A DNA stretch of 64,000 bases from Bacillus alkalisoli (GCF_002797415.1 NZ_KZ454944.1:1506665-1570664); one strand, 5' to 3'; positions 37,376-46,101 are shown, counted from the first letter of the stretch. Numbers and translations: made by a program. The notes: a model not told the origin generated them from the sequence alone.

Positions 37376-37571
37376 ATTCTTCTTCCTCTGTAGTAAAGCT
37401 TTGTTTTAATCCAGGAATAAATAAAAGACAAAGGGTAGTTAAAACACTAAAAGCTAAAATAGAAGAGCGTTCCATATTGTTTGTCAAAATAAAATAAAAT
37501 AAGATTCCAAATCCTATTGTTGCCGTTATTTTCAATAGTACGTATGTAGACTTTTTAAGTAGTGTATTCAT
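37359..37571 (-). CDS. Small two-helix membrane protein under LexA-type control
   Basis: 70 aa. Transmembrane segments at about 10-30 (YVLLKITATIGFGILFYFIL) and 36-54 (SILAFSVLTTLCLLFIPGL), then an acidic tail TTEEEEYGNNY. Family not recognised. ATG 37571 follows GAGGTG. Two GAAC-N4-GTTC boxes cover its promoter, so it is probably induced by DNA damage. It lies convergent with dinB and divergent from the oxygenase gene. Confidence 0.78.
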   Translation of the reverse strand: MNTLLKKSTYVLLKITATIGFGILFYFILTNNMERSSILAFSVLTTLCLLFIPGLKQSFTTEEEEYGNNY

Positions 37572-37595
37572 AATTTATCACCTCAAAGTATTTTA

Positions 37596-37607
37596 GAACG
37601 TTTGTTC
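37596..37607 (-). promoter_or_regulatory. LexA (SOS) box 1
   Basis: GAACGTTTGTTC fits the bacillar LexA half-site rule GAAC-N4-GTTC exactly. It lies just downstream of the -10 of the small membrane protein promoter. Confidence 0.75.
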
Positions 37608-37614
37608 TATTTTT

Positions 37615-37643
37615 ATTATAAGGAACATTTGTTCTTATTGCAA
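37615..37643 (-). promoter_or_regulatory. Promoter of the small-protein operon with LexA box 2 in its spacer
   Basis: Minus strand TTGCAA (37643-37638), exactly 17 bp, TATAAT (37620-37615). The spacer holds GAACATTTGTTC (37623-37634), a second perfect GAAC-N4-GTTC box. LexA bound here would exclude RNA polymerase. Confidence 0.78.
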
Positions 37644-37766
37644 GTATTTTTTAATAAATTTTTAATAGAATTTTTAGTATCTACCAAGTAAAATAAAGTG
37701 TAGTAATTACTTCTTAGAAATATTAAGTACAATCCAGATAAAAAAACGTTAAAGAGGCTGATAAAT

Positions 37767-38393
37767 TTGAAAGAACAAACTATTTTTAACCACAAAGGCT
37801 ATAAGATACAAACGGAAGATAGAGATATACATATTATTGCTAAAATGGAAGAACCTTTAATAGTAGTATTAGGAAATGTATTAAGTGAGGAAGAATGTGA
37901 CCAACTTATTAGTTTGTCCAAAGATAGAATGCAACGTTCAAAACTTCGTGATTCATTAGAGGCGGAGCTCCGTACGAGCAGTAGTATGTTTTTTCAAGAG
38001 GGAGAAAACGACTTAATTACCCGTATAGAGAAAAGGGTTTCTCGAATTATGAATGTCCCATATGAACATGGAGAAGGTTTACAAATTTTAAATTATCAAA
38101 TGGGACAAGAATATAAGGCTCATTTTGATTTTTTTACTTCTGCAAGCAAACCAGTTAAAAACCCTCGAATCAGTACAATAGTTATGTATTTAAATGATGT
38201 GGAAGAAGGGGGAGAAACGTATTTCCCTAAATTGAATTTTTCCGTTTCGCCCAAGAAGGGGATGGCAGTATACTTTGAATACTTCTATGATGATCAAACG
38301 CTAAATGAATTAACATTGCATGGTGGGGCTCCCATCATTAAAGGAGATAAATGGGCTGCAACACAATGGATGAGAAGACAAAGAACCAATTGA
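37767..38393 (+). CDS. Prolyl 4-hydroxylase-like 2OG-Fe(II) oxygenase
   Basis: 208 aa, close in pattern to the bacillar P4H. Iron ligands are in AHFDFF (HxD) and in the C-terminal LHGGAPIIKGDKWAATQW, where His is the third ligand and Lys binds 2-oxoglutarate. Uses 2-oxoglutarate and oxygen to hydroxylate proline in peptide substrates; the native target is unknown. TTG start nine bases after AAAGAGG. Confidence 0.85.
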   Translation: MKEQTIFNHKGYKIQTEDRDIHIIAKMEEPLIVVLGNVLSEEECDQLISLSKDRMQRSKLRDSLEAELRTSSSMFFQEGENDLITRIEKRVSRIMNVPYEHGEGLQILNYQMGQEYKAHFDFFTSASKPVKNPRISTIVMYLNDVEEGGETYFPKLNFSVSPKKGMAVYFEYFYDDQTLNELTLHGGAPIIKGDKWAATQWMRRQRTN

Positions 38394-38402
38394 AAATAAG
38401 AA

Positions 38403-38432
38403 AAAGCAGAGCTGTAACGGCTCTGCTTTCTA
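38403..38432 (+). terminator. Bidirectional terminator
   Basis: Stem AAAGCAGAGC (38403-38412) / GCTCTGCTTT (38420-38429) between the convergent oxygenase and HAD genes. Confidence 0.85.
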
Positions 38433-38438
38433 CATAAT

Positions 38439-39272
38439 TTATAATAAAAGATCGTTCAATACTTTTGCTAACTCATCTAAGTTTTTAACTGTTTTATCGG
38501 CAGCTTTCGCTTCGCCTAATTGGTGGGCGTCAATATAAATTGTTTTACAACCAAGTTGTTTGGCAGGTAAAATCTCGTTTATGTAGTTATCACCAATACT
38601 TAGCATTTCTTCAGGGGTTACATTAAATGTATTTGCGATCTCGGTTAGGTTTTTCTTCGTATGGATTGGTTTGCTTGCTTCATACACTTTATGTTCAAAA
38701 TAAGAGGTGAAACCTAGTTTCTCAATGATGACATCACTATCAGATTGCGGACTATTGGTCATTAAGACAACTTTATAATTTTTTGTCAAAGATTTTAACG
38801 TGTGGTGAAATGCTGTATTTGCAACTAACACAAACTCAGGTGTCATCATATGTTCACGTGTTTGCATGAAACACGCATAACTCACTTCACGAGTTATGCC
38901 GTAATGAGCTGCAATGGAAACAGGTATCCACCATAAATCACCTATGCTTAACTTTGTTGTGAAATCAAAGGCAAGTGGTTCTTGGTAGTCTTGTACAATT
39001 ATTTCTTGCTCTATACGTTCTCCGTCCCACGTATAACCTTCTAACACATGTCCTTCATCATGAACTAAAATACGGTCTTTATGTACATCATAAACTCTGC
39101 CCATCTTCAATGCATGTTTTCCTGCTAAAACATCTTCATAATCTTGTTGAAATAGAAGTTGAGCCTCAGTAGGTAATTTTGATTTTAGTCTTTCTGCATA
39201 ATAGGAAAAATGGTGTGTATCTTCATATAATGTACCATCCAAGTCAAAAACAATTACTTTTGTATCTTTCAT
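38439..39272 (-). CDS. HAD-family hydrolase
   Basis: 277 aa. Motif I VFDLDGTLYED at the N-terminus, motif II VLMTNSPQSD, motif III Lys in KPIHTKKNL and motif IV SIGDNYINEILPAKQLG. Long cap region (about 20-165). Phosphatase of unknown substrate. ATG 39272 follows GGAGGGGATG. Monocistronic, divergent from rnz. Confidence 0.87.
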   Translation of the reverse strand: MKDTKVIVFDLDGTLYEDTHHFSYYAERLKSKLPTEAQLLFQQDYEDVLAGKHALKMGRVYDVHKDRILVHDEGHVLEGYTWDGERIEQEIIVQDYQEPLAFDFTTKLSIGDLWWIPVSIAAHYGITREVSYACFMQTREHMMTPEFVLVANTAFHHTLKSLTKNYKVVLMTNSPQSDSDVIIEKLGFTSYFEHKVYEASKPIHTKKNLTEIANTFNVTPEEMLSIGDNYINEILPAKQLGCKTIYIDAHQLGEAKAADKTVKNLDELAKVLNDLLL

Positions 39273-39408
39273 TCCATCCCCTCCAAAAACTTGTTACTGT
39301 TATCTTACAATATTTATTGGAATACACAAAGCAGTTCGCATTGCTAAATAGGTAAAACTTCATTACTATTAAAGAAAGGGATTCACGGAGCAATAGGAGG
39401 ATAAACGA

Positions 39409-40329
39409 TTGAAAATTACTTTTTTAGGTACAGGATCAGGTGTGCCAGCAAAACATCGAAATGTATCATCGCTTGCCTTACATTTAGAAAATAAAGACGG
39501 TGCCATATGGCTGTTTGATTGTGGTGAAGCCACTCAACATCAAATTTTACATACATCATTAAAACCTCGAAGAATCGAAAAAATATTTATCACTCATTTA
39601 CATGGCGATCATATTTTTGGCTTGCCTGGTTTACTCGGGAGTAGGTCGTTTCAAGGTGGAGAAACACCTTTAGCTCTTTATGGGCCACTTGGAGTTAAAG
39701 AGTTTGTTGAAACTTCACTGCGCGTTAGTGGTACGCATTTAAAATACGAAATTAGTTTTCATGAATTTGAGGAAGAAGGAATGCTGCTTGATGACGAGGA
39801 GTATGTAGTTCGAGTTGCTCCGTTAGAACATGGTCTTCCGTCTTTCGGATTTCGTATAGAAGAAAAAGAGATGCCAGGTCCATTGTTAATGGATAAGGTA
39901 AAAGAGGCTTGTATTCCTGTAGGTCCTTTGTTAAAACAGATAAAAGCTGGGCTTACTATACAATTAGAAGATGGCCGAATGATAAATGGAGCGGACTTTT
40001 TAGGTGCACCGAAAAAGGGAAGAGTCATTACCATTCTAGGAGATACTAGATTTCACTCTAATAGTATAACGCTTTCTGAAAATGCAGACGTATTAATTCA
40101 TGAGGCTACGTTTGCTGGCGCGGATGAATTACTAGCCTCTCAATATTTTCATTCAACTACAAAGCAAGCTGCTGAAGTTGCACAAGTAGCAAATGTCGGA
40201 CTGCTGATTTTAAATCATATTAGCTCAAGATATCAAGCCGAACACATGGAACAACTATTATCAGAAGCAAGAGAGATTTTCCCTAACACCACCATCGCAG
40301 AAGATTTTCTATCTATAGAAATAAAATAA
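39409..40329 (+). CDS. rnz: Ribonuclease Z
   Basis: 306 aa metallo-beta-lactamase endonuclease that trims the 3' ends of tRNA precursors. Zinc motif [10 protein letters not shown] with H63, H65, D67, H68; further ligands in [16 protein letters not shown] and [13 protein letters not shown] start after AGGAGG. Length is typical of short-form RNase Z. Confidence 0.95.
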   Translation: MKITFLGTGSGVPAKHRNVSSLALHLENKDGAIWLFDCGEATQHQILHTSLKPRRIEKIFITHLHGDHIFGLPGLLGSRSFQGGETPLALYGPLGVKEFVETSLRVSGTHLKYEISFHEFEEEGMLLDDEEYVVRVAPLEHGLPSFGFRIEEKEMPGPLLMDKVKEACIPVGPLLKQIKAGLTIQLEDGRMINGADFLGAPKKGRVITILGDTRFHSNSITLSENADVLIHEATFAGADELLASQYFHSTTKQAAEVAQVANVGLLILNHISSRYQAEHMEQLLSEAREIFPNTTIAEDFLSIEIK

Positions 40330-40330
40330 A

Positions 40331-40366
40331 AAAGTGCGAGCACATTTTAATATGCTCGCACTTTTA
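40331..40366 (+). terminator. Bidirectional terminator between rnz and the lipoprotein gene
   Basis: Twelve-base-pair stem 40331-40342 / 40353-40364 with flanking A and T runs. Confidence 0.88.
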
Positions 40367-40370
40367 TTCG

Positions 40371-41090
40371 TTAAATAAGCGTTTCTACATCAGCATTATC
40401 AACAAGTTCTTGAATTAATGCTGCTTGTTTCTCTTGGTTCTTTTGATTAGCTAAATATTGACGAATTTGTGGTTCTGCTTCTTCGAACGATGGTAACTCA
40501 ATTTCAGGGTTACCTTCCGCTTCCGCAACAGCATCGTCATAATAGCTTTGAATTTCTTCGTCCGTTACTTCAGCCATGCCAATTTCATTTTCTAAAAACT
40601 CTTGAATCGCAAGGCTGTTTGCAATACGCTCTTTATACGTTTCTAAAGTATATGGTGTAGAAGCTAAAGCTTCTTCAAATTCTTCTTCCGTTTCAAAGTT
40701 TGCTCTTACTTCTTCTAAATAACCATCTACTTCTTCTTCACTTGCTGTGTAGCCCTTCGCTTGTGCAGCAGCTAACAATACTTCTTGCTCAATTAACATT
40801 GTTAATGTTTGTTCTTTAATTAGGTCTGGTTCAACAGGTTGTCCCCACTGTGCCATCATCATTTCTGTGTCTTTATACATAATGATAAAGTCACTACCTT
40901 TAACTTCTTTGCCATTCACTTTTACTACCACTTGGTCAGCTTCAATTTCATCTTCAATGGCATATCCTTGCTCTTCTGTTTGATCTGGAGCATTTGTATC
41001 TTCTTGTGCGTTATTATTGTCTCCACTACATGCTGCAACGAACATGCTCATCATTAGTGTAAGAATTAAGATAGTAAATTTGTTTTTCAT
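40371..41090 (-). CDS. SurA-N-domain lipoprotein
   Basis: 239 aa. Signal peptide with lipobox VAAC (lipidated Cys at about 21), an acidic, Asn-rich linker, then a SurA/PrsA-type chaperone core starting VVVKVNGKEVKGSDFIIMYK. No parvulin PPIase domain is seen, so it is probably a membrane-attached chaperone-like protein without isomerase activity. Ends ELVDNADVETLI. ATG follows a weak site before 41090. Confidence 0.82.
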   Translation of the reverse strand: MKNKFTILILTLMMSMFVAACSGDNNNAQEDTNAPDQTEEQGYAIEDEIEADQVVVKVNGKEVKGSDFIIMYKDTEMMMAQWGQPVEPDLIKEQTLTMLIEQEVLLAAAQAKGYTASEEEVDGYLEEVRANFETEEEFEEALASTPYTLETYKERIANSLAIQEFLENEIGMAEVTDEEIQSYYDDAVAEAEGNPEIELPSFEEAEPQIRQYLANQKNQEKQAALIQELVDNADVETLI

Positions 41091-41323
41091 TTGTTTCCCT
41101 CATTTCTTTTTCTGTAACACTCTATACATTGAAACATGCTTTTATTTAGAAAGCAAATAAAAAGGACCCATAAAATGGTCAGATATCCTACTCCAACAAC
41201 GTTTTCACCGGATTATTAGATTTTCATTAGAAACATATCTATATTTTTTCCTCATAAATACAGGAAATTATTCGATCGCATAGAATTTTATTAAAAGAAT
41301 TCATCTATGATAGGAGCGTCTTT

Positions 41324-41935
41324 ATGTTCAAAAAAATATTTAAAGAAATAAAAGAGTGGGGGAAGGCGATTGTTATTGCTATACTCTTATCTTTTGTTTT
41401 AACGGCATTTGTAGCCCAACCTTTTACCGTCAGTGGAAGTTCCATGCTACCAACGATAGAGGGTTTAGATAAGTACGATAAAGAAAAAATTGGCGATAGA
41501 CTATTAATTTTTAAAAGTCCATATCTTTTAGGAAAAGAACCGAATTATGGGGATGTTGTTGTTATTGATAGTGATTTAACAAAAGATAGAGGTTTAAAAG
41601 ATGCCATCGGAGACAATCCTTTTCTCCGAACATTTCAAAATGAAAGAGAAGACCAATACTGGGTGAAAAGGGTAATTGGTAAAGAAGGGGACACCATTTC
41701 TTTTTTTGAGGGAAAAGTGTTTAGAAATGGCGAAGAGTTGGAAGAAGAATACTTAAATGAAGAAATGTTCTTTCCATTTGAATCGGTAAAGATACCAGAA
41801 AATCATGTTTTTGTAATGGGAGACAATCGAAACGATAGTAGAGATAGTCGCCATATTGGAGCAGTTCCTACAGATCACGTTGTCGGAAAGGTTGTTTTCA
41901 GGTTTTACCCGTTTGATAAATTCACATCGTTTTAG
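41324..41935 (+). CDS. Type I signal peptidase
   Basis: 203 aa membrane serine protease that releases exported proteins. One N-terminal transmembrane segment (IVIAILLSFVLTAFVA), nucleophile S40 in SGSSMLPT, general base Lys in YWVKRVIG, and box E GDNRNDSRDSR. ATG follows ATAGGAG. Several paralogs (Sip) exist in bacilli; which one this is cannot be told here. The 233 bp gap upstream (41091-41323) shows no gene. Confidence 0.93.
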   Translation: MFKKIFKEIKEWGKAIVIAILLSFVLTAFVAQPFTVSGSSMLPTIEGLDKYDKEKIGDRLLIFKSPYLLGKEPNYGDVVVIDSDLTKDRGLKDAIGDNPFLRTFQNEREDQYWVKRVIGKEGDTISFFEGKVFRNGEELEEEYLNEEMFFPFESVKIPENHVFVMGDNRNDSRDSRHIGAVPTDHVVGKVVFRFYPFDKFTSF

Positions 41936-41945
41936 ACGCTATAGC

Positions 41946-41981
41946 AAAAGGTTGGATGGCTAAATGCATCCAACCTTTTAT
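41946..41981 (+). terminator. Bidirectional terminator
   Basis: Stem AAAAGGTTGGATG (41946-41958) / CATCCAACCTTTT (41967-41979) between the convergent signal peptidase and dioxygenase genes. Confidence 0.9.
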
Positions 41982-41983
41982 AC

Positions 41984-42949
41984 TTATATTTCTAAAGGTC
42001 TTAAGCTAGCTTCAATTTCTTTTCTCTTTGGTTCTAAAAATGGTGGAAGTGCTAGCTTTTCTCCTAAGCTTTCCATTGGCTCGTCTGCATCAAAGCCTGG
42101 TAGGTCAGTGGAGAGTTCAAAAAGAATGCCGTTTGGCTCTCTAAAGTAGAGTGCTTTAAAGTAGTAACGGTCAACTTTTCCGGAGAAAGGAATACGTTGT
42201 TTGCTTAGTTTTTCAGCCCATGCGTTATATTCTTCCTCGTTCGGTATGCGGAAAGCAACGTGATGGACAGCCCCGCGTCCTTGGCGCTCACGAGGAAGGT
42301 CCGGACGAACAGCTACATGTACTTCCGCTCCAGACCCACCTTCACCAGTTGCATATACTTCTACATCTGGAAATACACCAGCAAGTGATGGGTAAGTTCC
42401 TACTTTTCTAAACCCCATTAGTTCCGTTAACACTTTTACAGTTCGTGTAGCATCCCCAACGGTTAAGGTGACTGGTCCAAGGCCAACTATTCCATGTTCT
42501 TCAGGGATATCCTCTCGCTCCCACGGTATACCAGCTGCCACACCTTCTTCACCGTTATCCACAACCAATATTAATTTCGTTCCTTCGTAATCTTCAAAAG
42601 CGAGTGTGTCTCTATTTGCTCTTTTTACGATTTTGTCGTGTTTAATACCAAGCTTATCAAAACGATCTTTCCAAAAATGTAGGGATTCTGTGTTTTTTAC
42701 TCGCAATGAAGTAGATGAAATACTAGATACTCCTTCGTAAGTGCGTCCAAGCCCAGGGATGTCAAAGAATGTAATTTCTGTACCCGGGTTTGCTTTTGCA
42801 TCTCCATAAAAAAGGTGATAGGAGGAAGTGTTATCTTGATTGACTGTTTTTTTTACTAAACGCATTCCTAAAACTCCAGTGAAAAATTGAAAGTTTTTCT
42901 CTGCGTTTGTTGTTAATAATGAAACATGGTGTAAGCCTAATAGTTCCAT
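41984..42949 (-). CDS. Ring-cleaving dioxygenase (MhqO/MhqA family)
   Basis: 321 aa two-domain vicinal-oxygen-chelate protein: GLHHVSLLTTNAEKNFQFF at the start, GLGPVTLTVGDATRTVK in the middle, and HHVAFRIPNEEEYNAW plus GILFELSTDLPGF near the end supplying metal ligands. Homologues detoxify quinones or catechols and are induced by hydroquinone through MhqR. The operator-like inverted repeat upstream fits this. Monocistronic. Confidence 0.87.
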   Translation of the reverse strand: MELLGLHHVSLLTTNAEKNFQFFTGVLGMRLVKKTVNQDNTSSYHLFYGDAKANPGTEITFFDIPGLGRTYEGVSSISSTSLRVKNTESLHFWKDRFDKLGIKHDKIVKRANRDTLAFEDYEGTKLILVVDNGEEGVAAGIPWEREDIPEEHGIVGLGPVTLTVGDATRTVKVLTELMGFRKVGTYPSLAGVFPDVEVYATGEGGSGAEVHVAVRPDLPRERQGRGAVHHVAFRIPNEEEYNAWAEKLSKQRIPFSGKVDRYYFKALYFREPNGILFELSTDLPGFDADEPMESLGEKLALPPFLEPKRKEIEASLRPLEI

Positions 42950-42996
42950 ACATGATGCCTCCTTATTTATATAATAACCAATTTGACTTTGCAGAA

Positions 42997-43049
42997 ACTT
43001 TGAATTCGAGATAATTTTATTATAACAAAATTTATCTCGAATTCAAAGT
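42997..43049 (-). promoter_or_regulatory. Promoter of the dioxygenase gene inside a perfect 18 bp inverted repeat
   Basis: Arms 42997-43014 and 43032-43049 are perfectly inverted and contain TATCTCGAATTC, which resembles what I recall of the MhqR operator. On the minus strand -35 TTGAAT (43046-43041), 16 bp, -10 TATAAT (43024-43019) fall within the arm and loop, so a bound repressor would block the promoter. Confidence 0.72.
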
Positions 43050-43153
43050 ATTTTTTCTCAAGATTCCACAATTGGGCACTATTAAGAAGGATAAAAAGTA
43101 GAAATGGAGAATATTGTTATTTAGAGTCTAGAAGTAAAGGAAGGGACGTCAAC

Positions 43154-43651
43154 ATGATTATTATAGAGGCAAAAAAAGAAGATGCACAACAAATAGTAGA
43201 GTTAATATATGAAGTAGAACAATCTGGATTAATGTTATTCGAACCGTTTGAACGACCGAAAAATGTAAATGGAATGAAAAATAGAATAGAGATGGTCGCA
43301 AAGGAAGATAACTCAAACATCTTTCTTGCGGAATTAGATAATAAACTTGTAGGCTACTTATTTGCATTTGGTGGGCAAAGTAAACGAGTAAAACATGTCG
43401 CTTATCTCGTTGTTGGGGTATCAAGTGAAGCTCGAGGTATTGGGGTAGGAAGTAGACTGTTTGAATCTTTAAACGAGTGGGCAAATCGCCAAAGATTGAA
43501 GAGGTTAGAGCTAACAGTAATGAAACATAACGAAGTGGCTATCAACTTATATAAAAAGAATGGCTTTGAAATTGAAGGGACGAAGAAACATTCATTATTT
43601 GTAGATGGTGAATTTGTAGACGAATATTACATGTCAAAGATTTTGAAATAA
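43154..43651 (+). CDS. GNAT-family N-acetyltransferase
   Basis: 165 aa. Acetyl-CoA loop in SSEARGIGVGSRLF (about 96-108), followed by LTVMKHNEVAINLYKKNGFE, the usual C-terminal GNAT strands. Acceptor unknown; the layout suggests RimI/YhhY-type amino or protein acetylation. ATG after AGGAAGGG. The DUF1287 gene begins 12 bp later, so the two are probably cotranscribed. Confidence 0.87.
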   Translation: MIIIEAKKEDAQQIVELIYEVEQSGLMLFEPFERPKNVNGMKNRIEMVAKEDNSNIFLAELDNKLVGYLFAFGGQSKRVKHVAYLVVGVSSEARGIGVGSRLFESLNEWANRQRLKRLELTVMKHNEVAINLYKKNGFEIEGTKKHSLFVDGEFVDEYYMSKILK

Positions 43652-43663
43652 GGGGATGAATGG

Positions 43664-44350
43664 ATGAAGAAAAAATTAATCTTTATTATCGTGCCTTTTG
43701 TTTTTCTAATTTTTTTGTTCCTTTATAGAGATGGCCTAATACTCGAACATATTGGCATAAAAGTGGATAATCCGTTTGCAAAGAGAATAGATGTACCGCA
43801 AACTTTCTCTCAAACTGATAAAAACAATAACGGTGTGCCAGACGCACTGGATATTGTTTATGAAGCAAGAAAAGAAGTGAAGCAAAAAACGCGCTATCAA
43901 AGTGCGTATTATGCGGGCGGATACCCTCCTGATAGTGAAGGAGTTTGTACAGATGTAGTATGGCGTGGATTTCTTGGGGCTAATATTACGTTAAAAGATT
44001 TAATGGATGAAGATATTGCAGAGAATACAAAGCAGTATTGGCGTATAGATGGGAAACCAGATCCAAACATAGATTTTAGGCGAGTGCCTAATCAATTTGT
44101 TTACTTCGAGCGGTTTGCAGAGAGTTTAACAACTGAACTAATTCCTTATGATATAGAAAATTTACAACAATGGCAGCCAGGAGATATAGTCGTGTTTTTG
44201 GATGGGTTTCATCATGTAGGGATTGTGTCTGAGAAACGAGCAAAGGACGGGACACCTTATTTTATCCATAACACAAAACCTTTTGCGGCCGAAGTAAAGC
44301 TCTCGTCGATTAAAACTCCAATCGCTGGGCATTATCGATGGAAATATTAA
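43664..44350 (+). CDS. DUF1287 protein, membrane-anchored
   Basis: 228 aa. N-terminal transmembrane segment (LIFIIVPFVFLIFLFLY), then a DUF1287 domain with candidate catalytic Cys in GVCTDVVWR and His in FHHVGIVS, followed by IHN. This Cys-His arrangement resembles NlpC/P60-type amidases; activity is not established. Faces outward by topology. GGGG precedes ATG 43664. Confidence 0.83.
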   Translation: MKKKLIFIIVPFVFLIFLFLYRDGLILEHIGIKVDNPFAKRIDVPQTFSQTDKNNNGVPDALDIVYEARKEVKQKTRYQSAYYAGGYPPDSEGVCTDVVWRGFLGANITLKDLMDEDIAENTKQYWRIDGKPDPNIDFRRVPNQFVYFERFAESLTTELIPYDIENLQQWQPGDIVVFLDGFHHVGIVSEKRAKDGTPYFIHNTKPFAAEVKLSSIKTPIAGHYRWKY

Positions 44351-44485
44351 AAGGTAAGTGTTACATTTCATCATTTCGTATTTAAGACAGAAAAAAATAA
44401 CTCATCCTTTGGCTTGGACTGGCAAATAGGATGGATTAACTCTCCCGTTTAAGCCGTAGCCCTTGAGGTGACCTTGGTAAAAATA

Positions 44486-44515
44486 AAGGAACAGAATATG
44501 GTAATTCTGTTCCTT
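44486..44515 (+). terminator. Bidirectional terminator
   Basis: Twelve-base-pair stem AAGGAACAGAAT (44486-44497) / ATTCTGTTCCTT (44504-44515). The preceding 135 bp show nothing else. Confidence 0.82.
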
Positions 44516-44520
44516 CAACC

Positions 44521-45066
44521 TTAGCTACCTTCCACATTACTATGGTGTAATGGTGGCGGAATTAACCAGCCTTTTTCTTTGTTTAGTCGAAGAACTTTTG
44601 CTCCAAGTGTTGCTTTTTGGATATGGAATTGTCCAAACATCATCGCAATGTCTTCTCTAATGGATTGCCCAATAATTTGGCTACAAGCTACTAACCCTGC
44701 TGCAATATCTTTAGCTAAAGATGCTGCTATCTCTGGGTCTTGAAAACGAGCTCCTGTTGGAATGTCATCTAAGCTAGCCTTAGGGCGTTCTGGTGGTGTT
44801 GGTGGTAATCCAATCCCATTTTCTTTTAATAATTCTTCTATTTGCTTGATTTCTTGTTGACCACCTTGAATCGCTTCTTCCAGTAATTTTTTTAAGTCTT
44901 CATCACCAGCGTGGTTTAATTGAGTTTGATAGCCTGCAATTAATCCTTTAGCCGTTAAAAGAAATGACCAAGTTGCAAAAACTTCTCCATAGTGCATTGG
45001 TTCATTTGTTGGATTTCCACTTAAAATTCCCATAAAAACACTCCTTATTGATTCTGTAAAATTCAT
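44521..45066 (-). CDS. DUF3231 family protein
   Basis: 181 aa, predicted helical bundle related to spore-coat CotF-like/DUF3231 proteins. Recognisable parts: MHYGEVFATWSFLLTAKGL, GLPPTPPERPKASLDDIPTG and the C-terminal GAKVLRLNKEKGWLIPPPL. Function unknown, often sporulation-associated. ATG after AAGGAG. Confidence 0.8.
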   Translation of the reverse strand: MNFTESIRSVFMGILSGNPTNEPMHYGEVFATWSFLLTAKGLIAGYQTQLNHAGDEDLKKLLEEAIQGGQQEIKQIEELLKENGIGLPPTPPERPKASLDDIPTGARFQDPEIAASLAKDIAAGLVACSQIIGQSIREDIAMMFGQFHIQKATLGAKVLRLNKEKGWLIPPPLHHSNVEGS

Positions 45067-45263
45067 ATATCTTCTCCTTGCCGAAGAAATTACAAGTATA
45101 GTATCTGTTAGCGAATAGATTTCTATTCAATATTTGATTGTAAACAGTTAAATAAATGATTTTGAACTAACGGTGGCGATTTTATAATAAGAGTAGTCGT
45201 TTATTGTGCTTAAGAGGAGTTAATCAACTTATGAAGAGACTGAACGATATTCATGTTCTCTTC

Positions 45264-45755
45264 TTAAGTTACCGAAACTTTACCTTTGTTTATTATTCTA
45301 ATAATTAGAATAATTCCTCTACATATTAACAGTTTTAAAGTAAGACTAATTAGTGAGTGATACCAAGTCCATCCTTTTTTCCACTTAATTAGCTTGGTTT
45401 TTTTTGCTGCAATAGTCTCGAAGATTGTAATAGGTATTACAAAAGGAAAAATTTTTGCAATAATTCCAACGGGTCTGCTGTTCAGTGTCCATTGATTATA
45501 ATAAAGTAACATTAAAGGGTAGAATATAAAATCAAAAGGAAGTTGGATTTTATACTTCGGAAAAAGCTTTTTTGGATATTTCAGAAATCCTTTATTAACT
45601 AAATATTTATCTGTGAAATAATTACCAATGAAACTTACAAGGTAAACAATAATCCAATCTTTAAATGATCGTTTTACGATAGCAAACGGTAGTAAAACTA
45701 GTCCCATTATTGTAGCTATAATTAAAAAGTAATATGAATCACTTTTTTTAATCAA
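45264..45755 (-). CDS. Multi-pass membrane protein (CBO0543-like)
   Basis: 163 aa with about four or five hydrophobic segments and basic loops (KYPKKLFPKYK, KKTKLIKWKKGW). Resembles the CBO0543 family of unknown function; assignment is tentative. TTG 45755 lies 8 bases after GGGAGG; the GTG at 45764 touches that site. The protein at 59457 has a similar layout. Confidence 0.68.
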   Translation of the reverse strand: MIKKSDSYYFLIIATIMGLVLLPFAIVKRSFKDWIIVYLVSFIGNYFTDKYLVNKGFLKYPKKLFPKYKIQLPFDFIFYPLMLLYYNQWTLNSRPVGIIAKIFPFVIPITIFETIAAKKTKLIKWKKGWTWYHSLISLTLKLLICRGIILIIRIINKGKVSVT

Positions 45756-45841
45756 TTTATGCACCTCCCATCATATCTTTTAGTAATTTAAACTTTTTTA
45801 TTCGAAAAATATTATATGAGAAAAAGAGTTATTAACTTTCT

Positions 45842-45985
45842 ATTTTGAAATAGGTGAGTATCCAATCACAAGAAGAATCTACAAGATTGGTATGGAATTG
45901 AATGAAGTGATACCATAACGAAGATGAACTAAAAGAACTGATACAAGAATATATAGAAGATGAAAACAAAAATATTAGTTATTAA
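45842..45985 (+). pseudogene. Possible remnant of a small gene
   Basis: Frames with coding-like composition are broken by stops: GEYPITRRIYKIGMELNEVI up to a TAA near 45920, then EDELKELIQEYIEDENKN in another frame. No start or ribosome site. It may be decayed coding sequence; I recognise no parent gene. Confidence 0.25.
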
Positions 45986-46021
45986 GATTACGAAGTGCGG
46001 TGGTAGAAATGAAAAAAAATT

Positions 46022-46057
46022 AAAAAAGAAGACCGCTTAATGAAGCCGATCTTCTTT
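46022..46057 (-). terminator. Terminator of namA
   Basis: On the minus strand, AAGAAGA...TCTTCTTTTTT with additional GC pairs forms a stem-loop with a T-run, about 45 bp after the namA stop. Confidence 0.7.
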
Positions 46058-46101
46058 GTTGATTAAACTGTAGAGTGCAATTTCTCCAGATTATATGGTG
46101 T

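Noticed and set aside
37359-37571. YneA homolog
   Set aside because: SOS-type control fits, but the protein has two transmembrane segments and no LysM-type domain, so the name is not justified.
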